A stretch of DNA of 64,000 nucleotides from assembly GCA_009792885.1 (NCBI GenBank), contig WMCF01000055.1:1175511-1239510 (forward strand), in the 5' to 3' direction. Below, one piece after another: positions 51,201 to 62,060 of this stretch. The position numbers were made by a program, and so were the translations under genes. Under the pieces are notes generated by a model. That model saw only the letters and a program-made list of their open reading frames with translations. It was not told the origin of the DNA and did no database searches. This stretch comes from Eremophila alpestris peregrina (lineage: Eukaryota > Chordata > Aves > Passeriformes > Alaudidae). The stretch's first letter is position 1, and the number at the start of each line of letters is the position of its first letter.

Positions 51201-53085
51201 GCTCATCTAAGGATGATCTGGGACAAGATTTTCCTCAGGAAACCGTTCCTAGTGTCACATACACAGTTTAAAGAGCTACTGAGTAGCTATGGTGCATGTG
51301 CAACAGCACTGTTGTTTTGTTGTTTCTTAGTTTAAAACACAAGAGGTTCCTACATTTCTTTTATACCCTGATTTGTAGTTCTTTGGGAGGCACAGCTTTA
51401 ATAATCTCCAGTGTCTGCTTTTTATAATTACCCTCTCTTCTGTCCAGATACAAAGCAGATTGGAAAGGGTGAAGACTTATCAGAACAACTCCCAGACAAG
51501 TCAATTGGAGGCTGCCTGACTAAATCCTCAACGCACCAAACGCACCTCATGCCATCTGCAAGGACAATTTCAGAGAGAGCAGCTGCTGGGTGTGAGAGAC
51601 AGGAGTAGGCACTGCCAGCTCAGTAGTTCAGTTTATAGGCTCTCAGTACCTTCCTAAGACTTTTGCACAGATGAAGCAGTGCTGGCACCCCCAAAGAAAT
51701 GAGGTTACTGCTTTGCCAGTGTTTACCCCATTGGGCCAAAATGGGATTAAATTAGATCTGAAGAGGAGTAAACCATGTAGATCATACGCTTGGGCAGGAT
51801 AACAGCATTCAATTAATGAAATAATTTGTGCTCTAAAGTTCAGTTAAACTTGCTGTGCAATGTCTTTGCACTCAGCTTTTCTCAAGCTGCTTTAGCACAC
51901 CAGCATCCTTACCTGGCTGACTGAGAGCAGATAGAGTCACAGAATTTACCTGGTTTGACTTCCCCAGTGCTGTTGCCATTTTGCTCTCATGCAGTGCCTT
52001 TTTTTGTCACCCTTCTTCCCTGTTCTTTGTTTGATCTCCCAGTGTGATCCAGTTCCTGCTGGTGTCTGGGGCCCTGACAGCTGGCAGGCAGCAGCTCTAG
52101 CAAGGGGCCTGTCCTGCCAGCTTTGCATCCAGGCACCACAACTCTTCACTCTCACTCTTCGGAGAGCAACCCTTCCTGTCTGACTGGCTAAAATGTGAGG
52201 AAGTGGATTGTTTTCCTCTCTGCTAACTCCTGCAGGTTTACCCAGTGCCTTGATCATGTTTTACTATTACTGGGAGCTATTTTGTTCTTCTGGTGACTAA
52301 CGGCAAAAACAGGGATGATGGCAAGAGGCCCCAGCAGCCCTTTGCAGGGCAAGGGGCAGAAGGTTGACCCCTTTCCTGAGGCAGAGGTTACTCTGTGAGC
52401 CTGCAGAGTTGAAGAGGTTACTGGCTAGGTTGGCAGGATGAGATTTTACCAACTTCAGACAGATTTCACAACATAAATTTCCTGTATATTTGAAATATTG
52501 CCCTGGCCAACAAGAGCTGGGCATCCAAGCCTAGCATGGAGAAACACAGCTTGTGCTTTAAATGAGCAATTGTGCTCCAAAATCAATTTGCTACATCAGG
52601 CTTCATCCAGTGAGTTAGCAGGACTCAGTGCCATGCTTTCAGCAGCATGAAGGAATTAAGATAGTAGGGGAGTGGTTGCATGTATGAAATACTTTGGTTT
52701 GTGGGAAGTGGTGATCTGTAACTCACCTTCATGTTGCTTGGCTGCTTGTCTGAGTTCAGCTCCAACAGGGGCTTTTAAAAGTCTGTCCTCTGCTCCCCAC
52801 CACGTCTGCAGGGCACTGCAGCAAGTGTCATTGGGAGGCCACTATGGAACTGGTGGACATAAAACACTGGTGGCTGTACCTCAGGCAGTGGTGCTCTGGC
52901 AACACTGACTTTTGAATGGCAGTGTCAGAGGTGATACAGCAAGGTGTGTGCAAAAATCCTTTCAGATGTTGAAGCTGAATTTCTGGAATGCAAATGGCAA
53001 TGCTGATTATTCCTTACTGGATCTTAGATGCTGTCTTGTCAAATCCACTTGCTTACTGTCACTTCATAGCCACCCCTGGGACACT
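48226..53085. other. MAML3 intron 1, unique sequence
   Basis: No exon or known mobile element. A candidate conserved block at 50040-50125 has two ATGCAAA motifs (50060-50066 and 50103-50109) and TAATTA (50095-50100). Confidence 0.45.
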
Positions 53086-53930
53086 TCCTAAATTGTTGAT
53101 AGTATTTGAGTGCAGCACAAGAAGTTAAGTAGCAAACTTGACTCAGTCTTTAGGGTGCAGACTGGAGACTGCTGAATTGGAGTGGTGTTGGTAGAGCTTA
53201 TGCTAAGCACTCCCTGTTGGAGGTAAAGAAGTATCAAGATCTTTCTGGAGAAGAAGGGAGAAGAAAGGGGGGGCAAACTCCGGAACAGACGCACTGGTGG
53301 AAGGGAGAGTAGAAACCCTGGAGAAAGGCCCAAGACTTGAATCCATTTCATGGAAAGTGACTGAAGGTCATGATGGCTGGTGGGCCAGACTGATTCAACA
53401 TGAAGAACTGAAAAGTTCAATTTCTAACAGAAAGAATGACAAAAGAGCATGTGGAGACAATAATAACCCTTGTTATTTGTAAACATGCCTGTCTTCTGAG
53501 GAAGATGGACTTTGGGCTTTGGCTAGTTTCTCTGCTTTCCCACAGGGAGCAAAGATAGCTCCAGAGCAGGGCGCATTCCAGCAGAGCTGGGGAACCGAGT
53601 GGACCAGACCTCTTAGAATTGTTGCCCTTGTTTTGTATTGAAGTGGCAGGAGCTGCCCTAGGGAGAGGAGAGTGAGTGTCTACATGTAGCTGGTACACAA
53701 AAACATCTGTAAAAGTGACATCAGCCTCCTGTGACACAAAAACATCTGTAAAAGTGACATCTCCATGGGGACTCACAGAGGAGAAGCGGACCTGCGTTAC
53801 ACCCCGTGAATCCAGCTTCTACTGGCATAGAGAGAATTTAGCCCCTCAGCTCCCCACCTCTCTCTGGTTTTTGTGTTGTTTTTTTTTTTAAGGAGCAATG
53901 AAAGGATATTCTGCTGCCACAGCCTCAGTC
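53086..53930. other. Unclassified, possibly repeat-derived segment
   Basis: The segment contains a 28-nt purine-only run (53246-53273) of the kind found beside retroviral LTRs, and a 39-bp tandem duplication (53695-53761). Base composition differs somewhat from flanking intron. I do not recognise a family or LTR ends here, so a retroelement origin is only a guess. Confidence 0.35.
53695..53761. repeat. 39-bp period tandem duplication
   Basis: A 28-bp identical unit beginning ACACAAAAACATCTGTAAAA occurs at 53695-53722 and 53734-53761. An 11-bp spacer separates the copies. The perfect identity suggests a recent duplication. Confidence 0.92.
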
Positions 53931-54300
53931 ACTCCCCAAGTACGACTGGAGCAGCCGCCCACCAGAGGCAGCTCCGCGCTGGAGGATGGGCTGCCGAGTG
54001 GCTCGGCTGTTGCTATAACAACAGTACCTCTGTCTCATTGCTTTTGAAAAATGAATTGCTGCTGGTGAGATGAAGCGGAGCAGCTTCTCCTCACAGATGA
54101 AAGCCCTGCTGACAGCCTCCACACACTGCTGTTTATCTATTGGGTCTGTCACGGCGTGTCCGAGCAGCTCTGCCCAGGATTTCAGGATGGTTTGGATTAG
54201 ATCGTTGGGGTCGGTGTGCGTTTGCGTGCACAGCCTCTGTCCCCCTGCCTCTCCTCCAATTGAAAGTCATTTAAAAAGTCAACCTGCCAAAATCTGACCT
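53931..54300 (+). promoter_or_regulatory. Local CpG cluster, candidate regulatory element
   Basis: Fourteen CpG dinucleotides occur between about 53942 and 54228, in an intron where CpG is otherwise sparse. Motifs include GTTGCTATAACAAC and GATCGTTGGGGTCGG. A TATAA motif (54336-54340) lies about 110 bp downstream in sense direction. No conserved reading frame or splice pattern shows a transcript, so this could be an enhancer, a weak alternative promoter, or a chance GC-rich patch. Confidence 0.35.
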
Positions 54301-56773
54301 TTTCTCACTCTGTGGCTGGAGTTTTTCCAAAGGCATATAAAGATTTGAGAGTCCTGCTTCACCCTCTTGTGCTTTGGGGTAGAAAACTGCAGTGAAATGG
54401 AGAGTCATCAGCCAAATATTTTGTGTGAATAAAGCTAAAGGCTTATGAAGCTGGAAGGGGGTTGTTTTATTTCAATATTTTCCTTTGATTCTGATATTTT
54501 CCTTTTTTTTTTATGTTGGGTGTCAACAATCTCCTGCTTCTAGACACAAATCTCTCAGCTCCTGCTAATATCTCCACAATGCATGCTGTAAAACATGCAC
54601 AAACTGCATACTTGTACTAAGAAGGAGAGGGAGGGTGCTTTAAAAGATACTATTTTACTTCAGGGATTGTGTTTATATAGAAGGAAGGGGAAGTGCTGAG
54701 GTTTTAGTCTAAGACACTGTGGAATCCTGGTGGTGGAAAACTGTTTGCCAGTATATGCTCAGTGTAGAATATCCAAAACCATTCAAGAGTTGATATGGTG
54801 ATTGGGAATGAAATCAAGATATGAAAAGGAAGGTTTTCATTGAAATAATTTGATAAGAATATTTCTGTGCTGTACCTCAAAAAAAGGAGGTGCATCTCTT
54901 ATTATGGCTCCCAACTCTCCCAAAATGCTGGAGTCAAGGGGCTGCCCCACCTGCAAAAATTGTACCCAGCATGTTGCTTTCAAACGAACCTTTCATGTTA
55001 AGTTTCTGTCTACCTACAGTTTTTGGATGAGCAAACAAAGAAAATAAAAATATTAGTGCCTGTTAGCCCCCCAAATCATAGTCTCTGAAGGAGACCAATG
55101 TGGAGGATGTACAAACTTAGAACAGATTTAAATTTATTTTTTTTGCAACAAGGCACAACTTCTGTAAGTTTCGTATTTAATAGATAGTTTCTGTGTCAAG
55201 CTGCTTTTTGTTGTAACGCATAACAAACATGATTATGAATATTTATATACTGGGCCTGCTTTCACTAAAATCACTAAATATTTGTGCAGGGGGACATCCA
55301 AGTTTCAGCACACGATGAAACTTTAGGAACTAATATTTTTGGGGCTGGTTATTTGCCACTACATAGTTTCAATTCTTTTGGTAAACATTTATATACAAAT
55401 AAGGTGATAGATTCAGGATAAAATTGTAAATATTTTAAAACCTGGAAGTGTGAAACCGTATCATACTTACGTAAAACCATATCACTCTTACCAATATTTT
55501 GTAAAGTATTCATTCAAACCTGCAAAACATATGCAGTCAGTTGACTTGTATTCCTCAGGAGGAATACAATAATCACTCTCACTACTCCCTCCCTTGTCGT
55601 TAAGACAAACTTTTATTCCATCTTTTCCTTATAGGAACTTTACTTCATGATGGGAAGCCAGCCACCAGGTCCTGTTCTTACTTTAGCCCAGCATTTTGGC
55701 CATTATGAGCTTGGGGTCAAGGCCACAACACATTTTGAACATTCTGTCAAATCCTGGTTTTGCCTGTGCGTGCCCATTGAGCTTGGTTGTGAGTCACTTG
55801 CTGTTTGGGGAATGTTTTCCTGATGAGGCAATAGTGACTTTGTAGTGAGATGGCTCAGGAGTTGAAATGGATGATTTCAGCTGTAAATTGTGTGAGTGGC
55901 CCATCAGGGGCAATATTTAAATATGCTGTTTTAACCCATTTTATCAACTGACCACCTGTGCTTGAGACCAGCTCGTGCTCTTTCTTTTCTTGCCCTGGAG
56001 CTTTGCTGTTGTACTCGTGAAGCTGTGCCCTTACCACACCTGTACCATCCTTTCCTGTCTCCAGGGTCCCATCCAGGGTTATATAAAGATGAGTGGAACC
56101 AACTCAGCTGTAGGATTCTGCAGCAAGGCAGATACACAACTCAAAAAGCAGCAGGGAGCTGTAATGCCACACACCAGTGTTCAGCTCAACATGAGTTTTT
56201 GGGGAAGGGAGGAAGCAGAGATGAGAGCCATACCATAAGTCCCCTTGTGAGATGTGATTTTGGTCCTTCACACTAGTCCTGGACTTCCTTTCCACATGGC
56301 TACTAACTGGCACAGACTGAGGCAATTACCACCTTTGGGCACGCACCTCTTGCTAGCAGAGCTCTGCTGCTGTGGCGCAGAGATGAGAAGGTGATGCTCT
56401 CCTGCAGGTCTTTGTGCTCTGCAGCTTGGTGAGTTCTTGCAGACTATGGTTGCTAAACCTGACTGTGCCAGGCTTTAATCTAGAGAGAGTGTGCTTTCCC
56501 ACCTGCATCTGTGGAGTTCATGGGGACAAGAGCTGCTGCATTTGGGAGAGGAGTGGGAACGCAGTGACAGGGACTTGATAGGGGGGCCCAAAATATGCTC
56601 AGAGCCTTCTTGACCCCCACATTGCTGCAGGCTAGTTCCCATCACAGCCTGCAACTCAGAGAGAGGAACTTCCTGGTGCAAACCACTGGCCATGCTGTTT
56701 CCTCATCTCCAAAAACTGGGGATGGGAGAGACTCAGGATACAGACAAGTGCTAGAGATCTGCATAGGCATAAA
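54301..56773. other. MAML3 intron 1, unique sequence
   Basis: No exon, RNA gene or mobile element recognised. AT-rich with short A and T runs. Confidence 0.5.
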
Positions 56774-57146
56774 TTCACAGAATGCTCCAGGTTGGAAGGG
56801 ACCTTAAAAATCATATACTTCCAACCATCTTGCTATGGGCAGGGACACTTTCCACTAGACCCAGTTGCTCAGAGCCCTATGCAGCCTAGCCTTGAACATT
56901 TCCAGGGATGGGACATCCACTGCTTCTCTGGGCACCCTGTGCCAGCACCTCACATTGTCACAGGGAAGAATTTCTTCCTAATATCTAATCTAAACCTGCT
57001 TTCTGTCAGTTTGAAGCCATTTCCCCTTGCCCTGTCATTTGTAGAAGTCCTTCTCCAGCTCTCTTGTAGGCCCTTTGCGTGCTGGAAGGTGCTATAAAGG
57101 TCTGTCCAGAAATTTCTCATCTCCAAGATGAACACAGCTCTCCAAA
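56774..57146 (-). mobile_element. CR1 LINE, 3'-end fragment (antisense)
   Basis: TTCACAGAATGCTCCAGGTT, GGAAGGGACCTTAAAAATC, GGGATGGGACATCCACTGCT, TTTCTTCCTAATATCTAATC and GTCCTTCTCCAGCTCTCTTG give the full antisense order of an avian CR1 3' end. At about 370 bp it is the longest CR1 copy in the window, and it lies only 1.7 kb upstream of exon 2. Confidence 0.93.
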
Positions 57147-58830
57147 TTCCGGGGTTTAAGACCAGACACCAGAGGAGGAGACCAGCTGATGAGGCTGTGG
57201 TTACAGAGCAGCTGGTCTATGTGGCACCACAGAAGCCACAAGGGTGGAGGAATTTCTGCCTGCGGGAGGCTTGGCACACTCTGGCTTTCTGCAAGGTGGA
57301 ACAGGCAGCAAAGTCTCAGGCATTTATGCCAACAGTGACCCACTGGGGACTCTAATTCACATGTTAATTATTTTCCCACATTAAAAAGCTGTTCTGCTCC
57401 AGTGCAAATCAAGGAATTGATGGCCTGCTTAGACTCATAGCCTTGCCTTTCTGCTGGATTCTCTGCTGAAGAGCAGCGACACCAGTAGCTTGGCATCCCA
57501 TGCATGCTCAGCTGTGGCTGCAGCACTGCCTGTGCTGGCCACATCCCTCTGCATTGTGTGCTGAAAGAGGCCAGGCTGGCCTGAGGGGCAGGAGAAGGGC
57601 ACAGCCTTCCCAGAACCACTCCCTCCAAAACCTGGGCAAGATACGGATTTGCTTACCCGTCTTACATATGGGATGAAAGGGGAACCATCCCTCTGGGATG
57701 GGAGAAATAAATGGGATCTGGATTGTGAGAAGAAAGAAGGTTGAAGACCTCTAGGTTAGGGAAGGGGTGGGAGCTGCATATCTGGGACTTTCTTACCAGT
57801 AAGAATACTTTAAAAACTGATAAAATCTTTCAGTATTTTGTCTTCTATTGTTCTAGTATCAAGGATGCAAGTGTGTCCTGAAGGCGTTTGCTAGAGCTGT
57901 GACCTCTTTGCTTCCTCCCCTCCCCACTATTGTTTTTTGCCTTAGCTGAAGAGAGATGCTTTTTTTAGACTCGTACATAAGTAAAGGACTCAGCTTGGGT
58001 GTGAGAGGGGAGGACTGTTGTTTGCCACAGTTCTTTGCTGTGCTTTATAACCTGGCTTAAAGCTGTTAATACACTCTTTTTTCTAAAATTCTTATATTCC
58101 AATTTATTTGCTTTTCAGTAGACTTGTCTTACTATTATTTCTGTTAGCTATTTATGTTTTATGTTAGCTCCTAACACATAGCTGATTTCCTTTTTTTCAT
58201 TATTTGATAGTGTTAACATTATGCAAAGTGCCTTCTATTTTCTAGGGTGTATATATTTTTTTCCTCCCTTAAAAGGGATTCTCAGAATGTTAGCCAAGAA
58301 CACAGGGCTAATCAAATGAAACTATGTTAAATTTTTTTTCACACATTTCAATATAAGTAGTCAATCAATTATATTGCAGTTATTTTTTTTTAGAAGCTTC
58401 TACAAACTTCCAACAAAAAAAATTTCAGAGGGAGTAGTAAATTTTAGTGATTCCTTTTTTCTTTTTGTCCCAGTTTAAGACTTCTCACTGTGTTAGGCAC
58501 ACTGTTTAAATCTCATTCCTGTTTTGGGCACTAAAATGTTGAATTAGTCAACTTGTTCCCTAACTTTCTTGGAAATTAGCACAGACTCATCTTGGAAAGC
58601 ACAGACATATTTTACAGTTCTGCTTTCCTAGTCAAGGGAAGGTTTTGTTTGGGACAGGGGGAGGTGTTTGATTGTTTGGGGGTTTTTAGACTGTGCTTTC
58701 AAGTTGATCAAGGCATACGAATGAGATCAGAGAAACTTTCCTAATCAGTTTTAAAGCTTTTTGTCACTGGCTTGATGAGGAGTATCTTGTCACAGTGCTC
58801 ATGAACACTTCTTTTGCATCTGCAAATGGT
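57147..58830. other. MAML3 intron 1, 3' end
   Basis: Unique sequence leading to the exon 2 acceptor. It becomes very T-rich from about 58080. No other exon is supported. Confidence 0.6.
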
Positions 58831-58862
58831 TAATTTTTTTCTTTCCTCTTGTTTTCTTTAAG
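58831..58862 (+). other. MAML3: Splice acceptor of MAML3 exon 2
   Basis: A strong pyrimidine tract (about 58833-58859, nearly all T and C) runs into AG at 58861-58862. The first codon of the exon, CTT, follows directly. A possible branch-point context, GGTTAAT, lies just upstream at about 58828-58834. The position is fixed by homology: translation matches MAML3 from the first codon after the AG. Confidence 0.93.
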
Positions 58863-60347
58863 CTTCAAGAGACAGTCAAAAGGAAGTTGGAAGGCGCACG
58901 TTCACCTCTCAATGGAGAACAGCAGAATGGAGTTTGTGATGGGAACTTTTCTCCAACTAGCAAGCGGACACGAAAGGATGTGCCAGGCATTGAGGCAATC
59001 AACAGCTTGCCCATTAATTTGCCTTTGCCTGCTGTTTCTCCTCTTCACCAGCTTGACATGAAAGCTCCCCTGCCCCTGCAGAACAGTGCAACTCACAGGA
59101 GTGGTCTAGAAGACTTGGGTGAAAATGGTGGGCTTTCTGAGATAAAGCTCCCTGTTAATGGCTGCAACGAGCTGGATGATAGTTTTAACATCCTGCAGAA
59201 TAAGGAACTAAAGCAAGAGCCTTTGGATGACTCCAACTGCATAGACACTTCTGAAACATCTCTTTCGAATCAGAACAAGCTCTTCTCAGACATTAACCTA
59301 AATGATCAGGAGTGGCAGGAGCTCATAGATGAGCTGGCGAACACTGTCCCAGAAGATGATATACAGGATTTGTTCAATGAAGACTTTGAAGAGAAGAAGG
59401 AACACGAATTTCCCAGGCCCGCCACAGAGACTCAGGAGAGCGCAAGCGTAAAAAGCGATCCATCCCATTCTCCATTTGCTCATGTCCCATTAGGATCTCC
59501 CCAGGTCAGACCATCTTCTTCCGGTCCTCCATTTTCCAACACCTCCACAGGCTCCAGCATTGCTTCTGCATCCAGCGCACCGCCGGCCCCAGTCCCTGCT
59601 GGATCACCAGCAAACTGTGTTGTCCAGTCCCCTCAGACTCCCAGCCAGGCCCACACCCCCGGACAGACGCAGGCGCGCTCTGGGAACGGCTTCCTGATGA
59701 ACCCGGCATCGGCCGTGGCGGGATCGGGGCCTGGCCCAGTGAGCCTGCCCAGTGCTGACCTGTCCCCAGCTGAGCAGCTCAAGCAGATGGCAGCCCAGCA
59801 GCAGCAAAGAGCCAAGCTCATGCAGCAGAAGCAGCAACAGCATCCAAATCAGCCCTCAAGCTGGTCACCCGTGGGGCCTCCATCTAGTCCCTATGGAGGA
59901 GCCTTCAGTGCAGACAAACCAAATAGTCCAATGATGTATTCTCAAGCCTTTAACAACCAAAACCCAATAGTGCCTCCTATGGCAAACAATCCCCAGAAGA
60001 CCACAGTTAATAACTACCTCCCTCAAAATCACATGAACATGATCACTCAGCAGCCAAATAATTTGGTCACAAACTCCTTGAGCAAACAGCCCAATATGCT
60101 TTCTTATGGCAACACCAAACCTCTGACCCATTTCAATACTGAGCTGAGCCAGAGGATGACCCCGCCAATGGCAAATCCTGGGAAGAACCCCATGATGCCG
60201 TACATCCAGCAGCAGCAGTCCCAGCAGACACAGATGCCAGCTCAGATGGCACACCTGAGCGAGGAGCAGAAACGCATGCTCATCATGAAGCAGAAGGGAA
60301 TGATAAATCAGTCCTTGGCATATGCAACGCTCCCTGCCCTTGGTCAG
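58863..60347 (+). CDS. MAML3: MAML3 (mastermind-like transcriptional coactivator 3), exon 2, partial
   Basis: This exon encodes 495 residues, beginning LQETVKRKLEGARSPLNG and ending ATLPALGQ, in phase 0 at both ends. MAML3 is a nuclear coactivator of Notch: its exon 1 domain binds the Notch intracellular domain-RBPJ complex, and this part recruits p300/CBP in the family. Visible from the N terminus are a basic patch (SKRTRK, residues 33-38), a sumoylation-type site (LKQE, 116-119), and an acidic conserved block at 146-180 (EWQELIDEL through NEDFEEKKE). A VKSD site follows at 196-199, then a Ser/Pro/Ala-rich stretch at about 215-300, glutamine runs at 312-326 and 449-457, and a conserved LSEEQKRMLIMKQKG block at 465-479. 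The glutamine runs are much shorter than in human MAML3. Residues 188-191 read ETQE where I recall a slightly longer mammalian segment. An open frame upstream of the acceptor is not used. MAML1 and MAML2 fit clearly less well. Confidence 0.96.
59796..59840 (+). repeat. MAML3: Interrupted glutamine-coding repeat 1 in MAML3 exon 2
   Basis: CAG and CAA codons encode QQQQRAKLMQQKQQQ (exon residues 312-326). The run is short and broken by R, A, K, L and M codons. The human protein has a long polyglutamine expansion at this place, by recollection. The short mixed-codon form should be less prone to slippage. Confidence 0.9.
60207..60233 (+). repeat. MAML3: Interrupted glutamine-coding repeat 2 in MAML3 exon 2
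   Basis: CAG-rich codons encode QQQQSQQTQ (exon residues 449-457), between the conserved MMPYI and AHLSEEQKR blocks. It corresponds to the second polyglutamine tract of mammalian MAML3 but is shorter. Confidence 0.88.
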
Positions 60348-60356
60348 GTAAGTGTG
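60348..60356 (+). other. MAML3: Splice donor of MAML3 exon 2
   Basis: The sequence CAG|GTAAGTGTG is a near-consensus donor, placed after codon 495. MAML3 homology stops at this point (ALGQ). The open frame continues only 12 codons into the intron before TAG at 60384-60386, as expected for intronic sequence. Confidence 0.94.
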
Positions 60357-62035
60357 AGTGCACAACATACAGTCAACAATACATAGGCTTAGTACCTCTT
60401 TGTCCAGTCTCTTTTCGTCTCCTCTTTCTCCTGGGAAGTATGGAATGTCATTGCAGATGCTTCTTGGATTTTTCATGTGGTATTAGAGCCTGATTGTTTT
60501 AAGAAACAACTGAAATTATGTTGCTTTATACTTTAGACCTGTTGTTTATTCACTGCTCTTTACCTCTCCCTCTTCTGATGAGTGCTTAGGGCCACTCTGG
60601 AAAATTTTGGGTCAGAAATCACTCTTCCTTGGAGGGTTTGTTTCCTCTTTTTCATAATGCAAGACTAGGTGGCTGTGGATCCCAAACCACTGCATGGCCT
60701 AGTTTCCCACAGTGTAGTTAGCATTGTAACAAGACAATGGAGCAGTTGGTCCCTTCTTCTTGGGGCAGAGATCAAGCCAGCTTTAAACAGCATTTTTGGC
60801 ATTTTGGCTCTGGGACCGAAGGAAGAGTATTTTGGGTGCTGAGTGTCTTTGGTTTTGACTGGAAAAAGTAAGAACAACGGAATGTTTTTAGTGGTGTTTG
60901 GACCATGATGCTGAGATGAGATGGTTTATTCTGGGACTTTCAAGCAATCTTTGGCAACCCCAAGTATTATGTCTTTCAGCAAGAGGCTAAAGCCATGTTG
61001 GCTTCAGAGCTCTGGCATCACTGTCTCGTGTATTCCATGCTCAGCTCTGGTGCAGTAGTTGCCAGGCTTGGGGAATACTTTGTAATGAGGTAATTACCAG
61101 TTTGAATAGTGGATACATTAATGCCCTATCGCCTCCTGGGTTAGCAGGGTATTCTCAGTTGTGCAGCCCCTGTAAAGATCTGGTGTCATGGAAAGGTTCA
61201 AGAAGAAATGTTCTAAATATTGTTTTGAGGGTTTAAAAATGGAATAAAGTTAATAATCAATTCCCAAAGTAGGTGGTGCCTTCACAGAAGTTATGTGCCA
61301 CCAAAACATGTCAAGAAGTCTGATATACACTGATAGTGTATAATATACTAATAGAACTGTTGGTTGATCATTTTAGCATAACAGCTTTTCACCAAATTAG
61401 CTGTTTCCACACCACCTACAAGGAATACTTCATTCTGAGCATGGTTTAACTGTGACTCACACTATAATGCATGTAGAAATACAGCAAATTTTGTCATTCT
61501 TAAAGCTTATAGAGTTTGGGGATCAACCAATAAGGAGAAGTAGGAGCTTTACCAGGTCAGAGCAAATCACATATTATTTAAAATTAATTGCAAACCAAAA
61601 AGAAATGTTCATCTGCCTCCTGGTTTTGGTTCAGGATGTATGGTGACAGCTCAAAGGTTCGTATTTTTCTATTAATTCTGCTTGCCTGTTTTAATAGACA
61701 TAGGTGATCTAAAGCCTCTTCTTTCTAGGAAGGCTTATCTAGAGAAATACTGCAATATTGACATGGAACTCAGACTGTAATTGTAGCTACAGATTTGTCA
61801 GTTTGTAACTGAGGCAGAGGGTGCTTGGTCATGCTGCCTAATGCTTTATTGTTTCTTTCTTCTGTTTTTGTTAAATCTGTTGAACTCAAAAACCTATCAA
61901 AACTGAACTGCCTGTGTGAAAGAGTTAATGGCATCTCCTCCATTTCATAAGTCAAGAAATTCATGTTAACATCTCTCTGCAATTCCATGACAGGAATGGG
62001 TAGCCAAGATTTCATATCTCTAATCTCACTCAGTT

Positions 62036-62060
62036 TCTCTCTCTCTCTCTTTTTTTTTTT
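62036..62060 (+). repeat. (CT)n followed by poly-T
   Basis: An alternating CT stretch is followed by about 11 T residues. No conserved exon follows. Confidence 0.85.

Noticed and set aside
51930..51965. AGAGTCACAGAATTTACCTGG as another CR1 terminus
   Set aside because: The match stops after about 12 bases and no downstream CR1 blocks follow.
54070..54297. Open frame downstream of the CpG cluster as an alternative first exon
   Set aside because: The translation has no similarity to MAML3 and no donor with supporting conservation could be assigned.
60207..60233. CAG repeat as a potentially expandable disease-type repeat
   Set aside because: The run has only four pure CAG codons before interruption.
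59865..60476. 203-codon open frame antisense to MAML3 exon 2
   Set aside because: It is the shadow of the constrained exon on the other strand and has no domain of its own.
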